Assembly: GCA_030594025.1 (NCBI GenBank)
Contig: JAUVFY010000099.1
Location: 1 to 5,517, forward strand
Direction of reading: 5' to 3'
Source: Deltaproteobacteria bacterium
GTDB lineage: Bacteria > Desulfobacterota > GWC2-55-46 > JAUVFY01
Length of the DNA: 5,517 nt
Under the pieces are notes generated by a model that was not told where the DNA came from, did not search any database, and saw only the letters and a list, made by a program, of their open reading frames with translations. Within the stretch, counting starts at the first letter, position 1. Every line of letters begins with the position of its first letter. Of this stretch, positions 5,325 to 5,517 are shown one piece after another. The position numbers were made by a program, and so were the translations under genes.

Positions 5325-5331
5325 CTATAAT
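5303..5331 (+). promoter_or_regulatory. Sigma70-type promoter for the rightward gene
   Basis: TTGATG (5303-5308, 4 of 6) and a perfect TATAAT (5326-5331) are separated by exactly 17 bp. This is the best promoter in the window. Initiation near 5338 would leave a leader of about 120 nt before ATG 5459. A second, weaker candidate TTGCCC-17-TATACC lies at 5364-5392 and would give a shorter leader. Confidence 0.6.
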
Positions 5332-5458
5332 AGTTTAACGAGCCGGGGGATAAAACCCAATAGTTGCCCTTGAATTATACCATTTTTATACCAACAAGAA
5401 AGTTATATATTCCCTGGCTTTCCCTTTTAACCAGCACCCGCTTAGGTCATCGACGAAA

Positions 5459-5517
5459 ATGAAAACGGAACTGAAGCTCCATCTGGCAATAGCGATCTTA
5501 ACCGCATTTTCCCTGAT
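5459..5517 (+). CDS. Start of a gene with hydrophobic N-terminus (partial)
   Basis: ATG 5459 opens a frame that stays open to the window end and encodes MKTELKLHLAIAILTAFSL. The basic and polar first residues followed by a hydrophobic stretch look like the first transmembrane helix or uncleaved signal anchor of a membrane protein; sensor kinases, chemoreceptors and diguanylate cyclases often begin this way, but too little is visible to name it. AGGT at 5444-5447 is a weak ribosome site about 11 nt upstream. The divergent promoter at 5303-5331 faces this gene. A minus-strand frame through the same bases is also open but ends without recognisable protein character. Confidence 0.5.
   Translation, partial: MKTELKLHLAIAILTAFSL

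Noticed and set aside
5388..5517. Minus-strand open frame at the right edge as the missing ABC ATPase end
   Set aside because: Its translation (ending near LKGKAREYITFLLV) shows no ABC ATPase motif, and the plus strand offers a better signal-anchor start preceded by a good promoter.

Overview
The window looks like a fragment of a moderately GC-rich, diderm bacterial chromosome. The diderm inference rests on a probable lipoprotein. The folate/FAD-dependent tRNA methylase TrmFO, used in place of SAM-dependent TrmA, fits a deltaproteobacterium-like or Nitrospirota-like organism; that placement is inference. There is no phage, IS, CRISPR or toxin-antitoxin signature. Most of the content is ordinary housekeeping; the interest lies in broken genes, small repeats and regulatory DNA.

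Left part (1-2036, minus strand): an array of five ~21-bp G-run repeats at the window edge, then trmFO (2036 to 693) followed after 12 nt by a six-repeat HEAT protein gene (680 to 117), probably one operon. TrmFO carries an unusual Gly/Ser-rich insertion.

Middle (2037-3227, plus strand): a divergent intergenic region, an acylphosphatase gene and a small probable lipoprotein gene. One long open frame (2105-3094) runs through both. It appears to be an artefact of a single-base deletion near 2381 in the acylphosphatase: its normal C-terminus (EFDDFRIRYD, stop at 2437-2439) survives in another frame, and the lipoprotein most likely starts at TTG 2489. The convergent spacer that follows (3095-3227) holds a short Mrp-like coding remnant between two copies of a 10-bp AT-rich direct repeat.

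Right part (3228-5213, minus strand): an ABC-2 type transporter permease, then rsmI (16S rRNA C1402 2'-O-methyltransferase, TTG start, with its Shine-Dalgarno inside the last permease codons), then a 98-residue single-pass membrane protein with a Lys/Glu-rich helical tail. The 3' end of rsmI contains five 9-bp tandem units that encode a basic IK-rich tail.

Far right (5214-5517): a divergent regulatory region with a good plus-strand sigma70-type promoter (TTGATG-17-TATAAT), a weaker minus-strand promoter 11 bp away, and an imperfect inverted repeat spanning both -35 elements. A plus-strand gene with a hydrophobic N-terminus begins at 5459 and runs off the window.

I see no convincing new multi-gene system. 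The best leads are the acylphosphatase frameshift, the divergent promoter/inverted repeat, and the three small-repeat phenomena (21-bp array, 9-bp in-gene repeat, TrmFO insertion).
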